From assembly GCA_947561715.1 (NCBI GenBank), contig OX387201.1, positions 14,832,001-14,896,000 on the forward strand: DNA of 64,000 nt, given 5' to 3'. Under the pieces are notes generated by a model. It did not search any database and was not told the origin of the DNA. It saw only the letters and a list, made by a program, of their open reading frames with translations. The translations under genes were made by a program, and so were the position numbers. Positions 26,001 through 41,000 of the stretch are shown here, piece by piece. This DNA is from Ascidia mentula. Lineage: Eukaryota; Chordata; Ascidiacea; Phlebobranchia; Ascidiidae. The first letter of the stretch is position 1, and the number at the start of each line of letters is the position of its first letter.

Positions 26001-29000
26001 GGAGCTTGATGTTTCAGATCTCGCTCCAACTTGTCGGGAAAAGTGAACAATCCAGCTTGGCTGCAATGCCTTTGCTGCGAAACCTGTGAACCTTATAATG
26101 AACGTAATATTGTGTCTGTAGGCATGGCCTGATGACGCGTTGGAAATGGTCGCTTATCATTTCCTTGATGACGTTGAAATGAATCAAGAAATGCGACAGG
26201 AAACTGTACAGATGTGCAAACACTTCCACACTGACGTTAGATCCTTATCCGAAAAGTAAGAACTTTTAATTTCCTGCATATTCTGTTGTCATTCTGACAC
26301 ATTACCGCCGTGTCTTTTCTGTTAATTTTGTTTGTACAGAACTGATGATGCTTAATAAAGCGAAACATGTATTCTAGAATTAGAAGCGTTGACAACTTTA
26401 TCATAGTAATTTTTGAAACTAACAAATCGGGTTTTAATGTACGACCTACAGCATTGCTGGAATTATGTGGCACATTGTTGCCAATCTTTCAATGGCTTGT
26501 ATTCTGGATTTAGAACCATACATTTTTTGTATCAATGTTACGAAGGAAACGTTTTTGGTTTTGTGTCACATTAAACTGAACTATTTTTCAGGTATTTCGA
26601 ATCGCTGAATCGGCGCACTTACATCACTCCAACCTCATATCTTGAACTGATCAAAACATTCAAGCGACTCCTGCAGCAGAAACGACTCGACCTCTTGACC
26701 TTCAAAAACCGCTATGTGGTCGGTTTGGAAAAACTTGAGTTCGCTGAGCAGGAAATTAACAAGATGCAACAATATCTCACTGCTCAACAACCTCAGCTGG
26801 AGGAAAAGTCCTTGGTAAGTAACTGTGTTTAAGCCTTGTTATTTAGAGGAGCGCTGGGCGTACTTTTTACACCAGGTCCAAAAATTATTAAACAAATAAT
26901 AGGTTGCACATGGGAGCAGAAAATTTACAAAGAGGGGTTTACACTGCGGTTTCTAAACTATTTTACTTGCTTACGTTTAAATGTGTAACAGTAAAGCAGA
27001 ATCAGCACATTAAAAGCCTTTACCTGAAGTATAAACAGTGCTCCTCAGCGACATTAATTAAAACCAACAACTATGGAACCTTAGATTATAAGACGCCACG
27101 GGCCAGATTTGACTCGCGGGTACCACAAAGTAGAAATTAGTGTGCCCGCTAATGTAAAAGCTAGCACAGTGCCACCGTCAACAGCTGTACTGATTAGACC
27201 TTACAGGTCGAAACAGTGCGTGTACACCCTGTCTGCAGCTCTCCAATATTATGGGTTTTTTTTGCACACAAAGTTTGCAATTTTCTCTTGAAACTGTCGC
27301 CAAATGTAAAACTGAACGTTTATAATTTCGTAGGAAGTGGAAAAGCTTGTGGCTGACATCAGTGCTGAAAGTGCTGAAGTGGAAATTGCAAAAAAGTTGG
27401 TGGAAGCGGACGAAGCTGTCGCAGCAGCAGGTGAATTCACATTACTGCTACTTTTGACAGAAAACCGCCAGACATTATTGGCATGAAATTGCTGCGTAAA
27501 GACGTTGAATTGGTTTGATATTTTATTTAATTTTATGTTGCGAGGTTGTTTAAATTTAATTTAGAACTATGTTTTGAGGGCGTTGGTTGTCTGTGCTTTA
27601 CTTGAATCGCATAACAGGATTCCTGATTAAAATCTGTTTTGAAATCAAGCTGCTGAGGAGGCAGAGAAAATTAAGCAAGAATGCGAGGCGAAGCTCGCCG
27701 TTGCCATGCCAGCAATGAACGCTGCCATCGCTGCCCTGGACACGTTGAAGCAGCAAGATATTGCACTCGTCAAAACCATGCAAAACCCTCCAGCTGGTGT
27801 TAAAATGACCATGGAAGCCATCTGTATTCTCAAGGTAAAACCCTCGTTTTTATTTGTATTGTAGTAAACAGGTTTCCATATACCTGTTTATCAATTGGAT
27901 ATAATGCATTATCTGTCTTTTAAACATCGATGATGTCAGTGTAGAATGTGTTCTGTTTTCACGTTAATCTCCTGTTTTGTCAAATATTCGGTTAAGTTTA
28001 GCTTTGTGTTATCAGGGAATCAAACCAGATCGCAAAGCAGACGGAAGCGGTCGAGCAATCGATGACTTTTGGCCAGCAGCAAAAAAGATGATCGGGGATC
28101 TTAAGTTTCTGGATTCCCTTCGAGTAAGATCACGAATAAGTTGATTCATGTAAAGCGGTTATGTCGTGGCATTACGTTACGTCGCGGTAATACGTGGTGT
28201 TCTGTACAGGAATACGATAAGGATAATATCCCTGTTGCTGTTATGAGGAAGATTCGAAATCGTTTTATCGGAGAGCAAAACTTTCGACCAGAGCTTATAA
28301 GGAATGTATCGTCAGCATGTGAAGGGTTGTGTAGTTGGGTACTTGCAATCGAAGTTTATGATAGGTAAGCAAATCATAATATGTGACGAACGACCACCGT
28401 TTAAAGTTCTGTCCTAAATGACTTGTGTTTTAAAAAAAATAAGACCCAATTTAGTTTTGTTTTTGTCGTCTTGTTGCCTGCACGCCAATAGCGTGCGTAA
28501 TGTGTATTTAATTAAATCAACTATTTTTCGGATGAGCCACGTGTTATAAATGTATTTTCTATCCTGGTTCTGTGTATATTCCTCCGTTTAGCGAGGTTGT
28601 TTGTAGATTTTGCCCATGTGTAAATGAAGTTTAGGAAAAATACTAAAAATTATTTTGTTCGAAGGGTTGCAAAGGTTGTTGCTCCGAAACGCCAACGTCT
28701 TCTCGCCGCCGAAACCGACCTCGCCCACGAGATGGAGGTGTTGCAAGTCAAGCGTGACGAACTGGATGAGGTGACTCAGAAACTCCAGGGACTCAACGAC
28801 AACCTGGAAGAAAAACTCATCGAGAAAAAGGTGTCTAACAGTTTGTATCCATGGGTTTTCCTGTATTCAATATACAACAACCTCTTGAAACAACCGATGT
28901 TTTGTGGAATGATAGTGTTTATAACATGTTATGTTTGTCCGTGGATTTGACGTCAGTTCTTTTAAAAGGCCACTAGTGGCTTTGCAATATGACGTCATTT

Positions 29001-32000
29001 GAATATCGATATATTGTGTTTTTTGAGTTTACTCATTAAAATCTGTACTTTTCAGCCCTGCTGTGCGACAGATAAATGACTTTCGACGTTTATCGCTTTT
29101 TGGTTGAGTAAAATAGTGACAAATGTAAATGGTTTTCTCATCCATAAATTTCACACTGATATTTCAAATGCAATACAATCGGACACTGACAAACAGTAGG
29201 AAGAGATTCAAACTTTATTTCCACATTTCTCGCTGACAGAGACTGGAAGACGACATAGAGCTCACAAAGGTCAAGTTGATTCGAGCTGAAAAGTTGATAA
29301 GCGGGTTGGGTGGTGAGAAGGACAGATGGACGGAAACCACTCAAACACTCCATAACACTTACCACAATATTGTTGGTGATGTGTTGCTCTCATCCAGTGT
29401 GGTCGCTTATTTGTCTCCTTTCACCCCTCTATATAGACAGGTATAACTTTGTCATGGAATTAGAATATTTGTATCTTTTTGAAATATTAAAACATAAAGG
29501 GTGAGTTGGTTTGTCAGGAAAATAAAACATTTTGTTGTACTGTATAGTTTTACATAAGGTTTTACGACATTGTAAAAAAATGTGTTTTCTGGGTTAAAAT
29601 CTATTGGCTTTCGTGTGAGAAAATATATTTCGCTATAAATCATCAGTGTCTGTAAAAACAACGTAAAAAGTGTAAAAGCACACCTACTGAAAGCTCATCT
29701 CTGTGTTAAGGACGCTCACACAACCCTTCCCACAACTAACTACCAGGACACGTATAGTAATAGATAAGTTACGTCAAAGTGATCTTATCTTTTACATGCG
29801 TGTTCTTATCTACTACTGTACGTGTACTCGCACAACTGGTAGTTAGTTGTGAGAAGGGTTATGTGAGCGTCCTTGAGACAGAGATGAGCTTTTCGTAGGT
29901 GTGGTTTTACACTATTTTTACGTTGTTTTTACAGACACTGAAGATGATTTATAGCGAAATATATTTGTCTCACACGAAAGCCAATAGATTTTAACCCAGA
30001 AAACATATTTTTTCCACAATGTCGTCAAAAGCAAAGGGTGCAAAGCGTTGCAATTATGGGTCAGGATTGGGAAGTGATTCCCGGAATCGGTCATCAGGAA
30101 TTTACACAAGTTTTTAATTAACATATTATTTGCCATTACCCGACTGGAATTCGTATCTTATGCAATTAGTATGAGCAATAGTCTTTCTGTGTCTAATTCG
30201 CTCCGTATTTCGTCACAAATACTTCACACTGAACAAATTAACCTCTATTCAGGAGTCCTTGCGAAAGTGGTGGGAAGAGTGCCACTCCCGGGGAATTCCC
30301 GTGAGCGACGACTTTTCTCTGGCGAGAACTTTAGGAGATCCCGTTCAGATTATGGACTGGAAACTGGCCGGACTGCCAAAGGACAAGTAAGTTGTTGTTT
30401 TCCTAGTTAGTAAACATATATATGCTTTCACTTTAAGTAACTAATTTGTATCGAATTAATTTTTACATGAAAAAAAAATGGTAATTAGCCAATATTCCTT
30501 TTAAAACTTGTTATTTCTCTAAAAAACGTTAACGAATTCGCCGTAGTTAATTTTACACTGACATTTTTCGAAGCACATCGGTTGACAACGCGATAATAGT
30601 AAACAACGCCAGTCGTTGGCCTCTGATGATCGACCCACAAGGACAGGCTTGCTCGTGGGTTAAGAACATGGAAAAGAAGAACAACCTCCACGTTTGCAAA
30701 CTCACTGATGCAGATTATCTTCGAACCTTGGAAAACTGTGTCCAAGTAACTGACTGTTGTGATCTTGTGTTTCGCAAATTTTGTCACATTTGATTTTAGG
30801 GGCATATCTGCCTGTTGTTTTTCATGCGGTATTTTGATGTTATTTTGGGACATCGTTGTCCTGCATAGCCTTAGGACAGGCTCAAGTACAAACTTAAGAA
30901 TTGTTCCTGTACTTGAATCAAGCAACGCCATATAAACCGTTATCTGACTAACATTAACAGTGGGACCATTTGACATGGAAAATATACAGCCCATCGCAAG
31001 CAAGCCTTTGTCGGCCTCAAACTACTTCCGTAGCTATTCAAACTTAACATGGCTCACAACACATTTCTTGAGTCAATATTCATATGTTTAATCATTTTTC
31101 TGTTGCTGCAGTTCGGAAACCCGCTTTTGATTGAAAATGTCCCCGAACATCTTGACACCATCATGGATCCCCTCCTACTTCGACAAACTTTTAAACAAAG
31201 TGGGATGGAATATATTAAGTTAGGGGAGAGCACGATACAATACAGTCATGATTTTGTGTTGTATATAAGCACCAGGATGAGGAATCCCCATTACTTGCCC
31301 GAAGTGTCAGTCAAGGTATCAGTTTTTGTACATCGTTGTAAACTTTCAGTCCATGTTATTGATATGCTTCGCTTCGAGCAACTTCATTATTTTGTTACGC
31401 TTCGTGTAAAAGGTTTTTATTGCTTTGTGTGCGAAATCCTTACATTTACGATTGCATACATCGTTTAAGTTATTAGTTCTGCTAAGTCAGTCGTTCCACC
31501 AAGGTTTTATGTCTTAAACACTAAACTGATCTTTGGGAGTGCGTGTACACCTGGACGGCTTTATTACTACCGGTGCGGAACCCTTTAACAAAACATTCGT
31601 TTTATTGCTGTTTCTCAGGTGACTTTGATCAACTTCATGATTACTCCCATTGGATTGGAAGATCAACTTCTCACCCTGGTGGCTGCCAAGGAACGACCAG
31701 AACTGGAGCAGAAGAAAAATAAGCTGATCGTAGAAGGAGCGAGAAATAAAAGACAACTGAAAGATATTGAAGATAAAATACTTGAAGTTCTTTCCCGTGA
31801 AGGTAAAGAAAGTTGTAATAATTGTTCGGTGGAAAATCATAGCAGCAAATCGGGTTATTTTTTGGTCACCAGATAATGTCGAAAATGTACCAAGTTTTAT
31901 ACTATGTACTGAACATAAGATAGTGACCTGATTCAATTTTACACAGTCAATTCGCCAATTTTTTATGATATTGAATGATTTTGCTAACGGTGAGTGCCTT

Positions 32001-35000
32001 CTGCACACACCTGATCACCAACAACATGTTAGTTTACAGATGTTTAAGTATAAATGTTACCTTAATAGTAGTTGTGACTGTGACCTGGCAAATTTTGTTC
32101 TTTCGTCAGTCTAATAGTTGTTTCACGTTGCTCGGGCATTTACATTTTAGAATAATGACCCGGAGTTCACACGGTCGTGGGTTCAAACCTCGCCGGGATC
32201 GTGAATTTTACACAGGATTGCTATGGTCTTGTTATATGCGTTCACACTCAAATTATACATAAAAAAGAGCCATAGACAGTATAGTGCGCACTGTTTCGAA
32301 TATGGGGTCTTGTCAATAGAGCTGCTGGTGACTGCTGTAGCACTTGACTTGCTTCTAAACCTGTCTACACAGGAATTTCCATTGTGTGGTACTTTTCGGT
32401 CAACGTCGATTCATTGGGTATACCCAACTGAGTGCTATAGTGTGCACTACTGTCTGCAGCTCTAAAAGACTAAAATTATTGTGAATCTGTGACCTTGTTA
32501 AAAATACATACATTTTTTGTATTAGGAAACATTCTCGAAGATGAAACCGCCATCAGCATCCTCTCATCAAGCCGAAAACTCTCGGCCGAAATATCTGAGA
32601 AACAGGAGATAACAAGTCGAACTGAGCAGGAAATCGACAACACAAGGAACGGATATCAGCCTGTCGCCGTCCACTCATCAATTCTCTTCTTCGTGATATC
32701 GGACTTGGCGCATATCGACCCCATGTACCAATACTCTTTGTCGTGGTTCATACATCTTTATATACAGGTATTGCTTTAAAAATCGAAATTGTTTTGCAGG
32801 TGGTTGAGTCTAAAATATATGTCGAGACGGTTTGACGCATCTTGTACACAGGGTATGAAGTTTCATACATGGAAAGTACAATCTCCAGAAAACATACATG
32901 TTAAAGCCTATATTTTAATAGTTTGTCCTCAGGGGAAAGGTGCAGCAACACAACCAGGTATAAAGAACCGTACAAACATAAAGAAGGGGACGGCTAACAC
33001 CAATTAAAAGCCTATTGTTGGAAGTGTTTCAAGAATTTTCAAGTTGTGCGTTTGCAAGTGACATAATGATGTAAAGTGTTACAGCCATTCTCCTCCCCGG
33101 CATTACATTGCACCATACCTATTTCATCAAACTATTCAGCAAAATCTTTGTAACCCCGTTAAATACTTGCAACGTGACCAAGTCACGTTTTCACGAATGG
33201 TTAACAAAGAGCTTCCCGCATACCAGGAATCAAACTAGAACACACAGGGCCAGACGACAAAGGCAATCCCTTTTTATTGGCAAGGCGTAAAACCTTTTTT
33301 TGCCAGTCGCCGAGGCTTTTTCTGTTCACCGGTCAAATTGTGTTACAGTCGATCGAGCAAAGCAAGACCTCGACGGTTTTGGATGAGCGCATCGGAAACT
33401 TGATATCCTACTTTACACAAGTCATTTTTCGAAACGTTTGCCGCTCTTTGTTCGAAAAAGACAAGTTGTTGTTTTCGTTCCTGCTTTGCGTCGGGATCCT
33501 CAAAGGCCGGTAAGTAGTGGTGTTCTCTGTTTTTGACAAATAATTAGGTTGAATATAAAAGCTATATGGTTCACTGGCTTTGCAGCCAAAGCATATAAAA
33601 CCATTAAAGCCATGGTGATCACTGACCTTCAGACAGGATAGTTACCAGTGTATTCACCTGTAAGGCAGCTGGTAACTGTGGCTCTGGACTGGGGGGGTAA
33701 ACTAGCCTGGCCCAAAGATTACTGCTGGTACTTTTCAGTCAACGTAGATTAAACACTGGCTTAAATCGTTTGGAAATGAGCCATATCCAGTTATTCATAA
33801 ACTATGTGCAGGTATAGTAGCTTGTTGATAGCTTTTTTAGCCGACACGAAAAAGTGTATAATTTACGCTTCATATGCAGTGCATATGTATTCACGCCTAT
33901 ATTCTTCTTAGGAATGAGGTGCTGGATTCTCATTGGCGCTTCCTTCTTACGGGCGGGATCGCATTGGAAAATCCCTTCCCCAACCCTGCACCGGATTGGC
34001 TCTCTCACAAGTCATGGGCTGAAATTGTTCGCTGTAGCGACCTCGCAAACTTTTCCGGCATCATGAGACACTTCCGATCTAATGTGAGTAAAAAACTACA
34101 ACGTAATTTAAAAGAGTATGATAATGAGTTAAACATGTATGTAGTGTAATTAGGCATAGCTTCATGTAGACGTATTTGCAGTAAACTGATCATTTATTCG
34201 TTCTTGTCCTGTGTGCGGCGGTGCGGCAGGCGTTCAATGTAGTTTTGACATGGAATTTGCAAAGTACAGTTTATTGGGCAGTTTGTATGCTCGTTTAATG
34301 TTGTCGCAACCCTAACGTTAATCATTTACAAGTCAATAAACAACTTGTATTACAGCCTTCCTGTTGGAAGTTTTTGTACGACTCACCTTTACCTCACACT
34401 GAACCATTCCCCGACCCGTGGAACGAAAAGTTGGGGCAGCTGGAAAAACTTATATTAATCCGATGTGTTCGGCCGGATAAAGTGGTCCCTGCGGTCCAGG
34501 TGTGTCATTTTATTCCGGGTTTTGATTAGCTGGTTCAACAAAGTGGTCGTTATGGTTTGTGCTTCTGTATATGTATATATATATGCTCTCAAGCGAACAC
34601 TGTATGACTCCCAGCACGATAAAACAACAGAACAAAACAATCAATTTTGCGACATTGAAAACCTTTTGTGCAAATGCAGTTTTTTCTGAGTATATGTGTT
34701 TCTTGTGCAACCAAAAGGGCTTATAATGTTTCGTTGTAAGTCACACCATAGCTGCACTTATGAGACCTATTAGGTCGAAACAGTGGCCCTGTCTGCAGCA
34801 CATTATAACAAATAGAGTTTCGATTGATGAAAGCATCATCAGGTCTAAAACAAACAAAAGGTAAGAAATACAATCGGGCAACATTATACGGTGCTAGCAT
34901 ACAAGAAGGCACCGTGCAAGCACCGTGTAATTTCCACCTGTGTCACACAAACCACAAAGCGCTGGAACAAGATTGATCTCTTGACGGCCTTTCCAGACAT

Positions 35001-38000
35001 GAAATAAGAATAGTTTTATTTCAAAAAGTGGACTCCGAAACACAAAATATGCAATACCTCATGTTTTTCAGAGTTTCATTGTGAACAAGCTTGGTTCGTT
35101 TTACATCGAACCGCCAACATTCGATCTCCACTCGAGTTATTTGGATTCCGACTCGTCCACTCCCCTTATCTTCATATTATCACCTGGAGCTGATCCTATG
35201 GCAAGTTTGGTAAAGTTTGCCGAAGAAAAAGGTTTGTGATTCGTGGATTTTTCATATATGAAAAGTTATGGACACGGCGGTTAGGGCGACACTGTAACAT
35301 GCCTCTGTTTTTACTTAGCTGTTGCTATTGTTTATAACGTTTAAAAGTTTGAAAATATAAGGAGTTATTTATGTATGTGGTTTAATACATGTTCAATTCT
35401 GTCGCGTAAAACTGCATGCTGTTGTTCACGTCACCTACGTAATTCTTCATCAGTAAACACGTGTATGGTGTAATTCTATTGTGACATTCAGCCAACTATA
35501 TTAAACTATTTCAACTCATTCACAAATTACAAGCATGAAAACATTCACAACATTTTGCATGTCCACCACGTTGTATAGGCATCATTGAGCCGATAACCAC
35601 CCAGGTTACTACCCCGAAAACGCCGCGAAACCCTCTTTCGCGAAGGGCTTCATTGCGCCCACGGTCGCCACCCCGACCCCCAATGCCCCAAGAAGCCCCC
35701 ACAATAACTGCCAGCGAAATTAGCGGGCGATTATTAAGTTTGTCCGAAACGATGTCGGGCTTTGGAGAATCCATGCACAGCAAAAAAGGTCTTCTGTCCC
35801 CGCCGATGGCTGGCGGAGCTCCCGAAGTTACGCTGGCTCCGAGCAAAACCAATCAAGCTGAAAAGTTAAGCGAGTTCCCGTTCAATGTCAAAATCACTGC
35901 AGCGAAAGAGGAGAACAGTGTTGACCAGACAACACAAAATCAAAATGGGATTATGTACAGTATGTCGTCGTTGCTGCATCTCAAGTAGAAAGAAATCAAG
36001 CGTGCATGCTTATGACTGTTTGTTGACCAGCGAATCAATACATCAACTGTTTAATACATGCATGAACAAATTCAAATTCGTTGGAAATAAAGTAGTTCCT
36101 GATTTTTTCAACCAAATCACATTTGTTTCTCTTGTGTTTTGCACATTTTGATTGTGTATTAAGAATATCAAGATGAAAAATACATGACAAATGCCTTATT
36201 TTTCAGCTTTATAATATCTGTACCAACTTAACCGCTAAAAACAATATATTGCAGCATGGTATTCGCTTGAAACTCTGGTTGCTAACAAATATTGTTGTTT
36301 CTGCTTTGTCAAAACATTTTAGAAAAGTCTATATAAGACGCTCTAGTTATTCCAGGGCAACATCTCGTATTAGCGAATTTGTGTTGCTTAATGACTACAA
36401 TCATTAACTTGTTGCGAAGTTATTTTGTATCTAACCTAGATTTCCCAATTGCTAGACATAGTCAAGTCTTTCGACCCGTAGTCACACGCATGTAAACGTG
36501 ACCGTTGCAATATTTCAGGCATGTCGTCTGGAATGCAGACAATTTCCCTTGGGCAAGGGCAAGGCCCTATTGCTGAACGCATGATCGAGTACGCGCGGCA
36601 CAACGGCACATGGATTGTATTGCAAAATTGCCACTTGGCTGTTTCCTGGTTGCCAGAACTACGGAGAATTTGTGAAGAGGTAAGGCTGCGAGTGTATTCG
36701 GTTTAATGCAATAGGTTATGAATTCACGCTTGTGCTGTTGCAACTTGCTTGTTAACAGTGGAACTATTGCTGCTTTCCAGGTCTTTACATAAATGTTAAG
36801 ATGAAAGACCTTGAGACTGTTAAACATTAACCAGGAATAGTAAACTAACTGAACAAAGCTGTGTTTGCTTTTACGATCGTTAAATAGTTGTTCACTGCGA
36901 GAAAACAGTTTTGGCGACTGCGACAACTGTGGCATGTAGTGCAGCAGAACTTGAGGAAGTTAAATTTTGAAGCCTTCAAAAGTGAAACTCACATGATCGA
37001 AATGTTGAGTTAAGCATGTATTTGTCGTGTAGTTTGCCTCAACAAATTCACGGATATTTATATGATGAGGCTCATTTGGCAAAACTTCTTTCCAGATAGT
37101 AACCGAAAAGCGAAGTTTATGTAGATGTATAGGTATATCTACTAATCTTGGCATTTGCTAGTAAATGAACTGGGAGTACCAGAACCTGTTTGAATGAAGC
37201 AAAGTAAGTATTACCAGCGTTAGTATTATCACAATGGATGCCAACATGGGCCTTCGCAGTGGGGCGATCCTATACCCTGGCATGCAGCGTCTTGTTACGT
37301 AGTAGAAGTTCCCTTTAAAAACGTGACGGTCGTCTTTCCTTTGTGGGCATGGCATGACAACAGTATGCCCACTTTAACCAGAAAGCTTTGTAAAGTCGCC
37401 ACGTGCGCCTCAGGTCGTGAGTTTAAACCTCACCAGAACGTGATATCTCCCATCTTGTTACGACTTCTTCTTGGAAAAAATTTGATGCAATGCCATGGTT
37501 ATTTTAATACACACAATGACAAATCCGATCCACGTGCCATAGCTGGGCAGTTTCAATCTCCCCCCGCCCAGTGTTGCAATAAACAAGTGTCATATAACAT
37601 TTCTTTATACTGCAGTTTAGTGTAATTTTAGTGCAGATTTAATTTGCTGTAATCGTTTACTATTGCAATAATTAATCTTAGTACTTCATAAACCAAAGTG
37701 CAAATAATCTTGTGTCCACTACGTTATAGTCGCATGGACAATTTGCCCTCTTGTCCAAGTCTTGATAATTTCTGGCACAAGAGTCGAAGGTTTGTCCACC
37801 ACTGCCTTAGCATCACTTTGCGTCAAATAACAGCATAAAAAATGTACTTTTTCATATAAATATGTAATATTTAAACCAGGTTATTACGGACAAGAACACG
37901 ACCCGTGAGGATTTTCGACTATGGCTTACAAGTTACCCTTCTCCCGAATTTCCTGTCCCCGTACTTCAGAACAGCGTGAAAATGACAAACGAGCCACCGA

Positions 38001-41000
38001 AAGGACTCCGTGCCAACCTGTTGCGTTCCTACAAGAACGACCCAATATCGGATTTATCATTTTTTCACGGAGTTAGTAAGGACAAAGATTCGGTACGTTA
38101 CAAGTTTGTTTACGAGTTCTTTTATGTAGTATTAGGGCTTCGAAAACAAGATACATTTTGCTTATTATATGCTTTGATCTCCTGATAAAACTTGGTAACC
38201 ACGGAGTAAGACATGATTAATATTGATTTTGTCTGCCATAGCAACTGTTACTATATCACAATAACACAGCAGTGAGCCGCACAAGTCTCTTACGTGGTGA
38301 TCTCTTTCGAGATAATAAAACCGCCAGGTGGCAATCGAGAACCATAAATGCATTGTAATGCGCCATAGACGCCTAGTTTTCATTTTTCCAGGGGGGGACG
38401 GCTATATTATGACGTCATAATTTGTTACTATGACGTCATCAAGTATCGAAAAACTGCGTTTGAATTTCAATGCATGAGGCGTATTAACCAAAAGGGCGAC
38501 GTAAACGATGAACGCACGAGATCGGTCTACGACACAACCAATAAGAGCCTGTTGGCATAACATACTGCGAGACTGACGTTGCAGCAACCGATGTCAGTTA
38601 CGTAAGCGAAACTAGGTCAACATGTTTTGTGTGCGTTGTGTAAGAAAAACACATTGTTTTTAGGTCTTTTTTTCTTTGAACGTTACGAATGCGACGAGTT
38701 ACATGGTGCGGACAGACGCGCGTAAAAGCCACTCGTTTTTTTTGAAAAACCTAGGGGGGTGCCGGCCCCCTGCCCCCCCCGGACCAGGCGCCTATGTAAT
38801 GCGCCACAGTGCTGGCGGACGGCAACATCAGTCAAAAGGCTCGACTCATTTACCAAAGCAGAATACCTGATAGGGATTATTGCCTAGAATGGCGTGGGTT
38901 CGAACCCAGGTTACAACAGAAAAACGTAACTTCCGTGAACTGCTGTGTGGAAGTCAACTCTCACATTTCTTCTACATAAAAAACGCTACTTTCCTTATTT
39001 TGCCACAAAAACTTACAATTATACAAAATATTTAGACATGGAAAAAGATTCTCTTTTCGCTTTGCTTTTTCCACGCGCTGGTGCAAGAGAGGCGGAATTT
39101 TGGCCCGCTCGGATGGAATATCTCGTATGGATTTAACGAGTCGGATCTTCGTATCAGCGCAAGACAAACACAGATGTTCTTGCGGGATTATGACGATGTC
39201 CCTCTTGTAGCACTGAATTATTTAATTGGTAAGATATACACCCCCTAGGCATAGTTTCATTAATTTGCGAAACACAAGATCATAGCACACATTTGCTTAC
39301 TTTCTACATGGTATGCGCGTTTTTGTAACCATGCGATTACAAATCAATTAATAACGCTACGAAATGCGCATTTTTGGCAGGTTATGTAACTTCCTCATAA
39401 GCAACGGTTTGATGGCAAAGACTAGAACAGTTTGTCATCAAACAAAATCATGTGAAATTACGTTATTTTGTAGGCGAATGTAATTATGGCGGCAGGGTCA
39501 CTGATGATTACGACCGGCGACTGCTTAAAAGCTTACTCACCAACTTCCTGTGTGGAGACGTATTCGAAACCAAAAGCTACAAATTTTCGTCAGGAGATAT
39601 TTACTTTGCACCGGACGAGAGTGACTACGAGGAATATATAAAGTACATCAAAAATCTGCCCCTCCATACGCACCCCGAGGTAGGTAATTTTGGAAAACCC
39701 CTGCGTCATCCTTGTCATAGAAGGGCTTGCGACACGTTGTGGAGGAATGTCGTAATAGTGTTTACAGAGACAATTATTTCTCTCAAAGCTTAGATTTTAG
39801 TTCCCGCAAGTAACTGCATGTTATTTTTTTGCATTTGGGCAATCTGAAAATTGTGCTAACCTCATACATTGATTTAGAACTGATTAAAGATAGTGCCACA
39901 CATTTTCCATACCTTCTATTTGCCAAGGCAATGCTAGCTTGCGTTCATACAGTTCTCTGTTAAGACTGGGTAAAGCAAACGTGTACATTAGCTCTTGTGC
40001 TAATGTTGCGCAATTATGGTGAAACAAACAGCCTCTGTTTGATTGTGTCGTATAGGACCGTTACCTGATACTGTTCTATGTTGTGGCTAACCCTTATTGA
40101 TTTTATTAAAACTAAACTGTGCATGCAATAGATTTGAAGCAACTTTGAAAAAGACCCCGTATGTGGTTTGTGATTTTATTTACACATTGTGCTGGGGGAT
40201 CTGGACAAACTGGCGCCAAAAGTTTGACATTGTGTGGTCCAACTAAATGTTGTCGCCGGCCATAAAAAAACGTTAGTTTACCCGCTGCCCAGTATTACTG
40301 TACAAAATCGGAAATAAGAAACAAAATTTATCCAGAAATTTCCAAATTTGGCCTGCAGCTGGACAACGCTTGTTTAACAAGTGTGCGCGATTTTAAAGGA
40401 AATGCGTTATTTCCGGTTTGGCATCTGCAAGCCTGTTACGCATGTCAAGTACTCCGACTTTAATGACTGCATGCTATTGTGGATAAAACAGTGGCATAAA
40501 TCAGTAAATGCATACGTTCGTATCGCATGGCGCAATGTTTCAATCCTATACATTTACATCTTGATTAAGTTGTCAGGTATTATATATATTTGGTTGAAGT
40601 TTAGTGGCAGATACTCAAATGATTGTCTCAAGTTAAAAAAATACCGTAAGCGTATTTACAACTAAACAGTGACAATCTGTACATTTTTTTCAAAACATCC
40701 CTGCGCTTTTCAAAACATCCCTGCGGTAACGTGACGCCCCGAATTGTTTTCTCGTTGGTCGTTGTCACGTGTTTCCTCTTGGTCATCTGGGTTTCCTGGA
40801 GGGCGGCCAGTTGAGTTCCCATAAATCCACTGGCAAGCAGTACCATCGTCCGGTTCGCTGTATAAAATGCCAGAGTAATATTCCAAAGTCGCGGTATTTT
40901 TAAGAAATATACATTTGGCACTTCCATTTGACAAAGGCCAGGTTGGATGGGCTGTTTTCGAATCTTAGCAATGTAGAAACTGATATTTTTGATTTTAATT

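Noticed and set aside
25933..26006. A free-standing tRNA-Thr gene (GGT-like anticodon loop)
   Set aside because: Acceptor stem pairs well, but the D-stem is mismatched, the T-stem has a mispair, and the downstream body matches a dispersed repeat; it is a SINE head.
38405..38445. Two TATGACGTCAT sites as an internal promoter
   Set aside because: CRE-like palindromes occur many times in this AT-rich window and no transcript start evidence is visible.
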